From a virus: a stretch of DNA of 56,902 nucleotides. The stretch covers positions 1 through 56,902 of the IMG/VR virus record IMGVR_UViG_3300042350_003263. One strand, 5' to 3'. Of this stretch, positions 5,469 through 10,632 are shown in pieces. Position 1 is the first letter of the stretch; each line of letters opens with the position of its first letter. The notes beneath the pieces were generated by a model that saw nothing but the letters and a program-made list of their open reading frames with translations, was not told the DNA's origin and searched no databases. Position numbers and translations under genes: made by a program.

Positions 5469-5502
5469 GGGGGTTTACAATCATAGATACATATCTTATA
5501 TT
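5469..5502 (+). promoter_or_regulatory. Phage promoter, G5-TTTACA class, for an RNA-only operon
   Basis: GGGGG (5469-5473), TTTACA (5474-5479), 17-nt spacer, TATATT (5497-5502). It is followed within 25 nt by a boxA-like sequence, and then about 650 nt of tRNAs and structured RNA before the first small CDS. Confidence 0.85.
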
Positions 5503-5523
5503 ACTCCTATAAGAACAAACAAA

Positions 5524-5540
5524 CGCTCTTTGACAATTTA
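5524..5540 (+). promoter_or_regulatory. boxA-like rRNA-leader antitermination sequence
   Basis: CGCTCTTTGACAATTTA differs at two positions from the E. coli rrn boxA leader stretch as I recall it (TGCTCTTTAACAATTTA). In rRNA operons this RNA site binds NusB/S10 and prevents Rho-dependent termination of untranslated RNA. Here it begins the transcript of a tRNA/ncRNA operon. Confidence 0.6.
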
Positions 5541-5563
5541 GAAGAAACAGAATGAAATAATTT

Positions 5564-5638
5564 CTGTTTTCACATGCATATACGGCGAAAGGAACTCTGC
5601 AGAGTGGCCCGGTAACTGATGTATGCAGTTGAAAACAG
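5564..5638 (+). ncRNA. Structured RNA (75 nt) closed by a 9-bp helix
   Basis: CTGTTTTCA (5564-5572) pairs perfectly with TGAAAACAG (5630-5638); inside, TGCATA pairs with TATGCA (5575-5580 with 5622-5627), then a CTCTGCAGAG palindrome. No CCA, no T-loop. Unknown function, 5' of tRNA-Met. Confidence 0.5.
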
Positions 5639-5643
5639 AGTTT

Positions 5644-5721
5644 TGCGGGGTAGACTGGAGGTGGTTCCAGCACGGTCTCATAAGCCGATTACGGAGGTTC
5701 GATTCCTCCCCACCGCAACCA
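5644..5721 (+). tRNA. tRNA-Met (CAT), initiator-like 3' end
   Basis: Acceptor TGCGGGG with CACCGCA, anticodon loop CTCATAA, T-arm GGAGG/CCTCC with TTCGATT, and 3' end CCGCAACCA, which resembles bacterial initiator tRNA ends. T1-A72 is however paired, unlike the unpaired 1-72 of true initiators. Confidence 0.85.
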
Positions 5722-5723
5722 AG

Positions 5724-5811
5724 TTTAGACTGTAGAAGTAATCACCTCTTGTGAAGGTGTCCCTGATCCGTCATCGCCGGCAGGTCAAAGCTGCAAACAG
5801 CCCAGTCTAAA
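5724..5811 (+). ncRNA. tRNA-like RNA (88 nt) with a TGT anticodon-like loop and no CCA
   Basis: Terminal 9-bp helix TTTAGACTG/CAGTCTAAA; hairpin CACCT-CTTGTGA-AGGTG (5743-5759) looks like a Thr(TGT) anticodon arm; a GCAG-GTCAAAG-CTGC hairpin sits where a T-arm would be but lacks the TTC motif. No D-arm and no CCA. Confidence 0.5.
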
Positions 5812-5824
5812 ACAAAAGCCAACG

Positions 5825-5875
5825 TCCTAGACATTGCGAAACCTCGGGCTTAATACGAGTTATAGATAGCTAGGA
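5825..5875 (+). ncRNA. Short structured RNA segment
   Basis: TCCTAG (5825-5830) pairs with CTAGGA (5870-5875) and encloses a CTCG/CGAG hairpin with loop GGCTTAATA. No CDS in 5812-5909. It could be a leader or processing element of tRNA-Ser. Confidence 0.35.
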
Positions 5876-5909
5876 GACCAGCCATGAGGGTGCAGATTGG
5901 CAAAGATAC

Positions 5910-6001
5910 GGGAGGTTAACTCAGCTGGGCTGGGACTCGCCTTGAAAGCGATGGGTACGGTTAGTAGCCGTATGGAGTTCGATTCTACCATCCTCCCGCC
6001 A
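5910..6001 (+). tRNA. tRNA-Ser (TGA)
   Basis: Acceptor GGGAGG/CCTCCC, anticodon loop CTTGAAA, long class II variable arm (TACGG/CCGTA), T-loop TTCGATT, discriminator G and CCA. Confidence 0.9.
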
Positions 6002-6007
6002 TAATTT

Positions 6008-6070
6008 AGGATCGGTTCAGCAAACCAAAACGCTAACATATTGAAGTCTTAGCGGACCAAAACGATCCTG
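6008..6070 (+). ncRNA. Scaffold-family RNA, copy C (63 nt, hairpin insert)
   Basis: Closing helix AGGATCG/CGATCCT followed by G; inside GTTCAGCAAACCAAAA on the 5' side and GACCAAAA on the 3' side, then an inner stem CGCTAA/TTAGCG with a 12-nt loop. Nearly identical to copy D at 9950, but the loop sequence differs while both helices are conserved. Confidence 0.7.
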
Positions 6071-6078
6071 TTTAATTT

Positions 6079-6154
6079 GGGCTCTTAGCTCAGCTGGGAG
6101 AGCGCCTGCCTTGCAAGCAGGAGGTCAGGAGTTCGATCCTCCTAGGGTCCACCA
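6079..6154 (+). tRNA. tRNA-Ala (TGC)
   Basis: Acceptor GGGCTCT/AGGGTCC, D-arm GCTCAGCTGGGAGAGC, anticodon stem CCTGC/GCAGG with loop CTTGCAA, CCA encoded. Confidence 0.94.
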
Positions 6155-6172
6155 ATACAACGGAGAAAGCAA

Positions 6173-6256
6173 ATGATTGCTTATATTTTTCTGGTAATGC
6201 TTGTAGTCGGAGTTCTCTGGCACACTGATGGTCCAGGAAAAGATCATTGGCTATAG
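6173..6256 (+). CDS. Tiny membrane peptide (27 aa)
   Basis: GGAGAAAGCAA precedes the ATG at ideal spacing. The peptide begins 'MIAYIFLVMLVVGVLWH', one hydrophobic segment, and ends in a short charged tail. Too short for family recognition. The good ribosome binding site and tRNA-flanked position support it. Confidence 0.5.
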   Translation: MIAYIFLVMLVVGVLWHTDGPGKDHWL

Positions 6257-6260
6257 AATT

Positions 6261-6336
6261 GGCCTGTTGGTAAAGTGGTTAATACGTCTGCCTGTCACGC
6301 AGAAGAACGCGGGTTCGATCCCCGCACAGGTCGCCA
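6261..6336 (+). tRNA. tRNA-Asp (GTC)
   Basis: Acceptor GGCCTGT/ACAGGTC, anticodon stem TCTGC/GCAGA with loop CTGTCAC, T-arm GCGGG/CCCGC, discriminator G and CCA. Confidence 0.94.
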
Positions 6337-6339
6337 ACT

Positions 6340-6427
6340 TACGATGGTTGTGTTAGAGTCTTGGTTGTCTTAACACGTAAACTAGCAAGAGGTACGGGTC
6401 GCTACCGTCGCTCACTATTCCATCGTA
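6340..6427 (+). ncRNA. Structured RNA (88 nt) closed by a perfect 8-bp helix
   Basis: TACGATGG (6340-6347) pairs with CCATCGTA (6420-6427). Inside are GTGTTA/TAACAC and GGTA-CGGGTCGC-TACC hairpins. No T-loop consensus and no CCA. Same length as the RNA at 5724-5811. Unknown role. Confidence 0.5.
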
Positions 6428-6436
6428 TTCAATAAT

Positions 6437-6511
6437 GCGGAATTAGCTCAGTGGTAGAGCCCCTCGTTTACACCGAGGTTGTCGGGAGTTCGACCCTCTC
6501 ATTCCGCACCA
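6437..6511 (+). tRNA. tRNA-Val (TAC)
   Basis: Acceptor GCGGAAT/ATTCCGC, D-arm GCTCAGTGGTAGAGC, anticodon stem CCTCG/CGAGG with loop TTTACAC, T-loop TTCGACC, CCA encoded. Confidence 0.93.
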
Positions 6512-6518
6512 ACTACAT

Positions 6519-6595
6519 GCCCATGTAGGCCAATTGGTAGAGTCACTGCGCTTAGAACGCAGGTGTTGGGGGTTCGAGTCCCTCCATGGGCACCA
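6519..6595 (+). tRNA. tRNA-Leu (TAG), short variable loop
   Basis: Acceptor GCCCATG/CATGGGC, anticodon stem CTGCG/CGCAG with loop CTTAGAA, T-arm GGGGG/CCCTC, CCA encoded. The variable region is GTGTT (5 nt), as in tRNA-Leu(GAG) at 2987, so both Leu tRNAs are class I in shape. Confidence 0.92.
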
Positions 6596-6610
6596 AAAAG
6601 GATAATTTAT

Positions 6611-6931
6611 ATGATAACTGCAAATAGAAGTGAATGGGAAGATTTTGTATCTGGTGATGAATCTCTTGATACGACTCACCCGTTGATCGATCGATTTGAT
6701 TATTTTTCTACTTCGCACGATGTTTCTATTCTTGTAAATGGAAAAACTTACACAAAAATTACCAGAGCGTTATATGAAGATAACGAATTAAATGCAATGC
6801 ATATAAATCCAGAAAAAGCAGAAAAAGATATTCTCTATAAAATATGCAAAGTAATAGAAATAGACAAGAATGATCATTCAAAAACCAAAATCGGTCATAA
6901 GATCATTTATTTTAAAGATGTTACCATTTAA
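6611..6931 (+). CDS. Hypothetical protein (106 aa)
   Basis: The start at 6611 follows AAAAAGGATAATTTAT; an upstream in-frame start at 6479 lies inside two tRNA genes and is rejected. The protein is mixed alpha/beta with 'DVSILVNGKTYTKITRALYED' and ends 'GHKIIYFKDVTI'. AT-rich relative to the tRNAs. Family not recognised. Between tRNA-Leu and the permuted RNA at 6937. Confidence 0.65.
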   Translation: MITANRSEWEDFVSGDESLDTTHPLIDRFDYFSTSHDVSILVNGKTYTKITRALYEDNELNAMHINPEKAEKDILYKICKVIEIDKNDHSKTKIGHKIIYFKDVTI

Positions 6932-6936
6932 GATTT

Positions 6937-7125
6937 AGAATGTTTACAGCAACAAAACAAAACTATCGGTTCGATTCCGATACTCCCCACCATGGATACA
7001 CTGCGACCACTCGTTATATCCACTAGAGTGCACGCTAGACGCTAAAGGATGAACTCAGTGTATCTTTGATGGGGAGTATGGCAAGGTGCCGCTAAGAGCA
7101 ATCTTAGCTTTCCCCAAACATTCTG
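6937..7125 (+). ncRNA. Scaffold-family RNA, copy E, enclosing a circularly permuted tRNA-like
   Basis: Outer helix AGAATGTTT/AAACATTCT (6937-6945 with 7116-7124, 9 bp) followed by G; inside is ACAGCAACAAAAC. The 3' tRNA half comes first: T-arm ATCGG/CCGAT with TTCGATT, then ACTCCCC, A, CCA (6982-6992). A spacer closed by GATACACTG/CAGTGTATC (6995-7003 with 7056-7064) follows. Then the 5' half: GGGGAGT (7071-7077), complementary to ACTCCCC over 7 bp, a GGCA/TGCC arm and a GCTAAGA-GCAA-TCTTAGC hairpin. The outer helix takes the place of the anticodon stem, so the tRNA body is permuted at the anticodon. Confidence 0.65.
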
Positions 7126-7147
7126 TTATATAATATAGGAGAGCACG

Positions 7148-7381
7148 ATGCGCGATAGAGCTTTTCGACGATTTCAAGAACTTAAGAAGAAGCAGTGGGT
7201 TCGAAAGTTTTTCTCTAAACATCGAGCTCGTGATCTAACCGATGCCGATGTTGGAGTCTATGCTCATACCCCGCATCTGTGTTCCTGCTACGTATGTGGC
7301 AATCCTCGCAAGTGGTGGGATCAAAAGACTCTTCAAGAAAAGAAGATGGAAGACTTTTACAAAGCAACTGATGAAGACTAA
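7148..7381 (+). CDS. Small cysteine-motif protein (77 aa)
   Basis: AGGAGAG lies 6 nt before the ATG. A basic N-terminus is followed by 'TPHLCSCYVCGNPRKW', a C-x-C-x2-C cluster seen in short proteins of many phages and bacteria ('CSCxxCGNPRK'), probably metal-binding. Function unknown. It ends 1 nt before tRNA-Ser(GCT). A TATAAT at 7129-7134 could be a local -10, but no good -35 is seen. Confidence 0.75.
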   Translation: MRDRAFRRFQELKKKQWVRKFFSKHRARDLTDADVGVYAHTPHLCSCYVCGNPRKWWDQKTLQEKKMEDFYKATDED

Positions 7382-7382
7382 T

Positions 7383-7470
7383 GGATCGTGGGCAGGATGG
7401 TAATGCAGCAGATTGCTAATCTGTAGAACGAGCAATCGTTCACTGGGTTCGATTCCCAGACGATCCGCCA
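7383..7470 (+). tRNA. tRNA-Ser (GCT)
   Basis: Acceptor GGATCGT/ACGATCC, anticodon loop TTGCTAA, long class II variable arm (AACGA/TCGTT), T-arm CTGGG/CCCAG, discriminator G and CCA. Its acceptor sequence nearly equals the closing helix of the scaffold RNAs. Confidence 0.93.
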
Positions 7471-7519
7471 ATAAAGATCTGAAACAGGATCTAAAAGAAC
7501 AATAAAATTGAAGGTGATT

Positions 7520-8992
7520 ATGGACGGTATTATTTTTTCTGGATTTACTTTTTCTGCGACAAGAAGGGGAAATATCCAATCTCCACAATTAGGTCCTTAT
7601 AGAATGAGAACCTATCTAGAAGAAAATGGTTATACTTGCGACATTATAGATTGGTTTGACTTTTGGACAGAAGAAGAAATATTACAACTAATAAAAAACC
7701 GTTACCACGAGAATCTAAAATTTATTGGGTTTAGTGTTACATTCCAAAAAATTCAGAATATCAGTACAGATTTACTGAAAAAAATTAAAACGTCTTTTCC
7801 TAGTTTGAAAATAGTCTTTGGAAGTCAAGAACCTAATGAAACTCTTTGTGGGGAACATCCGCAAAAATCAAGATATATTGATATCGTTTTCTATGGTCAT
7901 TCTGAAGTAGCATTTCTAGAATATATTAAACACCTTGATGGTAAACCAAGTAAGCACAAAGCAGAGAAATTTTCTACTGGCGTTGATTATGTAATATCTC
8001 CAAATGTGTTACCATATACAGATACATCTAACCTTACTACTATCTGGAAACCTGATGATCCTTTAAAATATTTTAAAGGTGGTAGTGTAGAGATATCTCG
8101 GGGTTGTATGTTTAAATGTAAATTCTGTTATTCCCCTCTTATTGGAAGGAAAAGAGCAGATTATACAAGATCTGTAGAAAATTTAGCAGATGAGTTAAAA
8201 AGGAACTACGATTTATTCGGTATCAACCATTATGTTTTTTCAGATGACACACTGAATGAGAGTACTGAGAAACTACTTAATATAAAAAAAGCTATTGAGC
8301 TATCAAGAGTGGATATTACTTTCACTGCATATATAAGATACGAAATCTTAAATACTCATTTCGATCAAGTAAAGATTATGTCTGATATGGGATGGATAGG
8401 TGGAATACTTGGTCTTGAAACGTTTAATCCTGAGTCAAGAAAAGCTATTGGCAAAGGTCTTACTACAGAAAAGATTTTAGATCTTCTTTATAGGGTAAAA
8501 CAGTTTAATAAGGATCTGCATTTATCTTCAGGTTTTATCGTAGGTTTACCTGGTGAAACAGAACAAACAACTACTGAATACTTTCAGGAATTTCTTAAGC
8601 TGAATAAGGATCATGAATATCTAGATTCTTTTTATTGGACACCTCTTTATATCTTAGAACCATATAAGTATCTTAACAGTATCTTTACAAAAGAAGCTAG
8701 TTCTTATGGATATAGTGTTATACCTGGTGCTGGTAAATGGACTAACAATAAATATGAAATAAAATCATGGGATGAAGCTTATCAAATATCTAATCGTTTG
8801 AACAATATGTGTAGGGATAACTTAGGAACCTCTGTTCAAATTTCAGAAGTTTTAAGTTTAGGTGTAGATAGAAATAAATTCAGACATATAAGATTTGGCG
8901 AAGAGATGAGAGAGCTCGTCAAATATAAAAAAGAAAAGATATGGAAATCTTATAGAGAAGAGAAATTAAATTATAAGATTTCCCGGGTGTAG
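7520..8992 (+). CDS. B12-binding-like/radical SAM protein (490 aa)
   Basis: Start at ATG 7520, 5 nt after GAAGG; a TTG at 7508 is a weaker alternative. The N-terminal ~150 residues look like the Rossmann-type cobalamin-binding domain ('QLGPYRMRTYLEENGY', 'IGFSVTFQ'). The radical SAM core has the cluster motif C196-x3-C200-x2-C203 ('RGCMFKCKFCYSP') and later 'GLETFNPESRKAIGKGLT' and 'SGFIVGLPGET', typical of class B methylthiotransferase/BchE-like enzymes. No TRAM domain is seen, so it is not MiaB. Clearly more AT-rich than the surroundings. The last codons overlap tRNA-Pro. Substrate unknown: tRNA modification or small-molecule chemistry. Confidence 0.88.
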   Translation: MDGIIFSGFTFSATRRGNIQSPQLGPYRMRTYLEENGYTCDIIDWFDFWTEEEILQLIKNRYHENLKFIGFSVTFQKIQNISTDLLKKIKTSFPSLKIVFGSQEPNETLCGEHPQKSRYIDIVFYGHSEVAFLEYIKHLDGKPSKHKAEKFSTGVDYVISPNVLPYTDTSNLTTIWKPDDPLKYFKGGSVEISRGCMFKCKFCYSPLIGRKRADYTRSVENLADELKRNYDLFGINHYVFSDDTLNESTEKLLNIKKAIELSRVDITFTAYIRYEILNTHFDQVKIMSDMGWIGGILGLETFNPESRKAIGKGLTTEKILDLLYRVKQFNKDLHLSSGFIVGLPGETEQTTTEYFQEFLKLNKDHEYLDSFYWTPLYILEPYKYLNSIFTKEASSYGYSVIPGAGKWTNNKYEIKSWDEAYQISNRLNNMCRDNLGTSVQISEVLSLGVDRNKFRHIRFGEEMRELVKYKKEKIWKSYREEKLNYKISRV

Positions 8993-9059
8993 CTCAGTTT
9001 GGTATAGCGCTTGGTTTGGGACCAAGATGTCGTGGGTTCGATTCCTACTACATCCGCCA
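8984..9059 (+). tRNA. tRNA-Pro (TGG), copy 1
   Basis: Acceptor GGGTGTA/TACATCC (or CGGGTGT/ACATCCG in the alternative register), anticodon stem CTTGG/CCAAG with loop TTTGGGA, T-arm GTGGG/CCTAC, CCA encoded. The 5' end overlaps the preceding CDS by about 9 nt. Confidence 0.88.
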
Positions 9060-9084
9060 AAAATAATTCAGGAAAATGAAAATA

Positions 9085-9118
9085 GGGGGTTTACATTCCA
9101 GGTTACATAGCTTATATT
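9085..9118 (+). promoter_or_regulatory. Phage promoter, G5-TTTACA class
   Basis: GGGGG (9085-9089), TTTACA (9090-9095), 17-nt spacer, TATATT (9113-9118), preceded by AAAATGAAAATA as at 128-139. It drives the gene at 9139. Confidence 0.87.
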
Positions 9119-9138
9119 ACTCTTATCAACAGAGGAAC

Positions 9139-9543
9139 ATGACAATGTACACTTTCGATGAAACGATCGTCTCCGACCTCCACAAAGAAGCTTATGGCAC
9201 GCGTCCTACCTCTTTCTGGTGGCAGTGCTGGAATGAAGCTACTGACGCAGAAAAGCAGGCAGAGTGGGATGATCTGCTCGAAGTTCATGCTCAAACTATG
9301 GATCGCGAAGCTCAAGAGCAGATCGCTGCTATCAACTCTTTCGAGCTTGAAATCGCGACCGCGCTCGACGTAGGCGCTCGCTCGCGCGAAGATGCCGTTC
9401 GCTGGATCGTTCAGGGTTTGGAACTTGATGACGTCGATATGATGTACGGTGGTAGTGCCATCTGCTATCGTAAAGGTTTGCCTTATCGTATGGCCGCTAT
9501 GTTTGACAATGCAATCAACTATCTTCGCGCTGAGGTGATCTAA
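9139..9543 (+). CDS. Hypothetical protein of a recurring phage type (134 aa)
   Basis: AGAGGAAC precedes two in-frame ATG codons (9139, 9145); the second has better spacing. The upstream in-frame start at 9076 lies in the promoter and is rejected. Acidic helical protein: 'VSDLHKEAYGTRPTSFWWQCW' then 'LDVGARSREDAVRWIVQGL'. The AYGxRP pattern recurs in unannotated phage proteins I have seen, but no function is known. First gene of a short operon with 9545. Confidence 0.75.
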   Translation: MTMYTFDETIVSDLHKEAYGTRPTSFWWQCWNEATDAEKQAEWDDLLEVHAQTMDREAQEQIAAINSFELEIATALDVGARSREDAVRWIVQGLELDDVDMMYGGSAICYRKGLPYRMAAMFDNAINYLRAEVI

Positions 9544-9544
9544 T

Positions 9545-9763
9545 ATGAACGTACAAACTGTCTCCGTTTCCGATCTTTCGTTGGATATCCTCCTGAATGA
9601 ACTTCATCTTCCTTTGGTAGATGGTAAAGCAAATCGGGAAAAGATCGAAGAAGCAATTACGATTGGAATGCTCGAAGGTGCATTGGGTTACGTAGACGAA
9701 GAAACTGTCAATCTTGCTATTGGTATGATTGATGATATTATTGTAGAATATCGCGTTCAATAG
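9545..9763 (+). CDS. Hypothetical protein (72 aa)
   Basis: Starts 1 nt after the previous stop (translationally coupled). Helical and acidic, 'LPLVDGKANREKIEEAITIGMLEGALG'. Family not recognised. Co-transcribed with the gene at 9139 and then tRNA-Asn. Confidence 0.65.
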   Translation: MNVQTVSVSDLSLDILLNELHLPLVDGKANREKIEEAITIGMLEGALGYVDEETVNLAIGMIDDIIVEYRVQ

Positions 9764-9785
9764 CGCATATATAAAATAAGATTAT

Positions 9786-9861
9786 TTCCTGATAGCTCAG
9801 TTGGTAGAGCAGATGACTGTTAATCATCGGGTCCGTGGTTCGAGCCCACGTCAGGGAGCCA
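9786..9861 (+). tRNA. tRNA-Asn (GTT), copy 2
   Basis: Acceptor TTCCTGA/TCAGGGA, anticodon stem GATGA/TCATC with loop CTGTTAA, T-arm CGTGG/CCACG, discriminator G and CCA. Differs widely from the Asn gene at 1541. Confidence 0.93.
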
Positions 9862-9865
9862 ATAT

Positions 9866-9942
9866 CGGAGTATAGCACAGTTTGGTAGTGCGCTAGTTTT
9901 GGGTACTAGAGGTCGATGGTTCGAATCCTTCTACTCCGACCA
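9866..9942 (+). tRNA. tRNA-Pro (TGG), copy 2
   Basis: Acceptor CGGAGTA/TACTCCG, anticodon stem CTAGT/ACTAG with loop TTTGGGT, T-arm GATGG/CCTTC, CCA encoded. Confidence 0.92.
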
Positions 9943-9949
9943 AAAATTT

Positions 9950-10014
9950 AGGATCGGTTCAGCAAACAAAAACGCTAAATCGTATTGGATGTCTTAGCGG
10001 ACAAAACGATCCTG
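9950..10014 (+). ncRNA. Scaffold-family RNA, copy D (65 nt, hairpin insert)
   Basis: Closing helix AGGATCG/CGATCCT followed by G; inside GTTCAGCAAACAAAAA, inner stem CGCTAA/TTAGCG, and GACAAAA on the 3' side. Same fold as copy C at 6008 with a different 15-nt apical loop. Confidence 0.7.
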
Positions 10015-10042
10015 TTATAGATAAACAGTAGGAAGGTTCACA

Positions 10043-10309
10043 ATGGAAGAAAATAAAGAAATTATCGAAGATGGGTCTTTAAAGAATGTACATGCAGAAC
10101 TAGTCAAAAAGGGTGATAAAGTGGCAGTTCACTTCACCTATTGGTTTGCTTGGTTCTGGGGCATTATTAGTGCCATTTATTTCTTTGCAGTGACATTCAT
10201 TACAGTGCCACCAGCTGGAGAAAACTTTGCCAATATTATCCTAGGCTTCTTGCTTGGTACTGCGGTTTCTACTATCATAAACTTCTTCTTTGGTAGTAGC
10301 GAGAAATAA
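10043..10309 (+). CDS. Probable holin (88 aa, two membrane segments)
   Basis: Two hydrophobic stretches (about residues 32-54 'WFAWFWGIISAIYFFAV' and 63-82 'NIILGFLLGTAVSTIINFFF') with a charged N-terminus and 'GSSEK' tail; the 'FFFGSS' ending is typical of small phage holin-like proteins. An endolysin lies 1.1 kb downstream on the same strand. A TATAGATA (10016-10023), one base off the T4 late -10, precedes it. Holin identity is inferred from topology and context. Confidence 0.65.
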   Translation: MEENKEIIEDGSLKNVHAELVKKGDKVAVHFTYWFAWFWGIISAIYFFAVTFITVPPAGENFANIILGFLLGTAVSTIINFFFGSSEK

Positions 10310-10384
10310 GTCCCTAGAGCATGATGGTTATGCACGCGCCTCTAAAACGCTGAAATGCAGGTTCAATTCCTGTTAGGGACACCA
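10310..10384 (+). tRNA. tRNA with CTA anticodon (possible amber suppressor)
   Basis: Acceptor GTCCCTA/TAGGGAC, D-arm GCAT/ATGC, T-arm GCAGG/CCTGT and CCA are sound. The anticodon loop CTCTAAA has U33 and anticodon CTA (reads UAG). Only the central three pairs of the anticodon stem (GCG/CGC) form; both end pairs are mismatched. If the loop were read as 9 nt the anticodon is ambiguous (TCT or CTA). Confidence 0.65.
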
Positions 10385-10543
10385 AGAATCCGACTTTATG
10401 AGTCCATGTGGAAGAGTAACCGAGACAACTTCTGCATTCTCATATTCACTAACGCTGTATATGCTGGCAAAGCCGATAAATACCTTCTCAGGTTGTGCAT
10501 ATGTTAGAGCCGGATAACTAACCTTTAATAAAGGAGAAATACA
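10385..10543 (+). other. Gene-free, strongly structured spacer
   Basis: No CDS seen. CTAAC (about 10450) pairs with GTTAG and ATATGC with GCATAT around 10460-10505, enclosed by ATCCG/CGGAT. No T-loop or CCA. Probably a folded leader or another small RNA of unknown class. Confidence 0.35.
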
Positions 10544-10544
10544 A

Positions 10545-10565
10545 ATGAAGAGATATCACTTGTAG
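10545..10565 (+). CDS. Possible leader peptide mini-ORF (6 aa)
   Basis: ATG with a good AAAGGAG Shine-Dalgarno 8 nt upstream encodes MKRYHL then TAG. It precedes the hairpin at 10579-10624 that overlaps the ribosome binding site of the next gene, so it could act as an upstream control peptide. Very short, so low confidence. Confidence 0.3.
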   Translation: MKRYHL

Positions 10566-10578
10566 ATTACTAGACCGC

Positions 10579-10624
10579 CCTAAATTGGGCCTTACATTAT
10601 GAAGAACCAATGAACCAATTTAGG
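10579..10624 (+). promoter_or_regulatory. Leader hairpin overlapping a Shine-Dalgarno
   Basis: CCTAAATTGG (10579-10588) pairs perfectly over 10 bp with CCAATTTAGG (10615-10624). The 3' strand includes the first half of AGGAG (10622-10626), the ribosome binding site of the gene at 10633. Confidence 0.55.
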
Positions 10625-10632
10625 AGAATAAA

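Noticed and set aside
6937-7125. tmRNA
   Set aside because: The permuted acceptor/T-arm layout is tmRNA-like, but I see no tag reading frame, no G3-U70 pair and no pseudoknot set; called a permuted tRNA-like RNA instead.
10310-10384. Genome-wide recoding of UAG
   Set aside because: Several genes end in TAG and the long structural genes have no in-frame TAG, so the CTA tRNA does not indicate an altered code.
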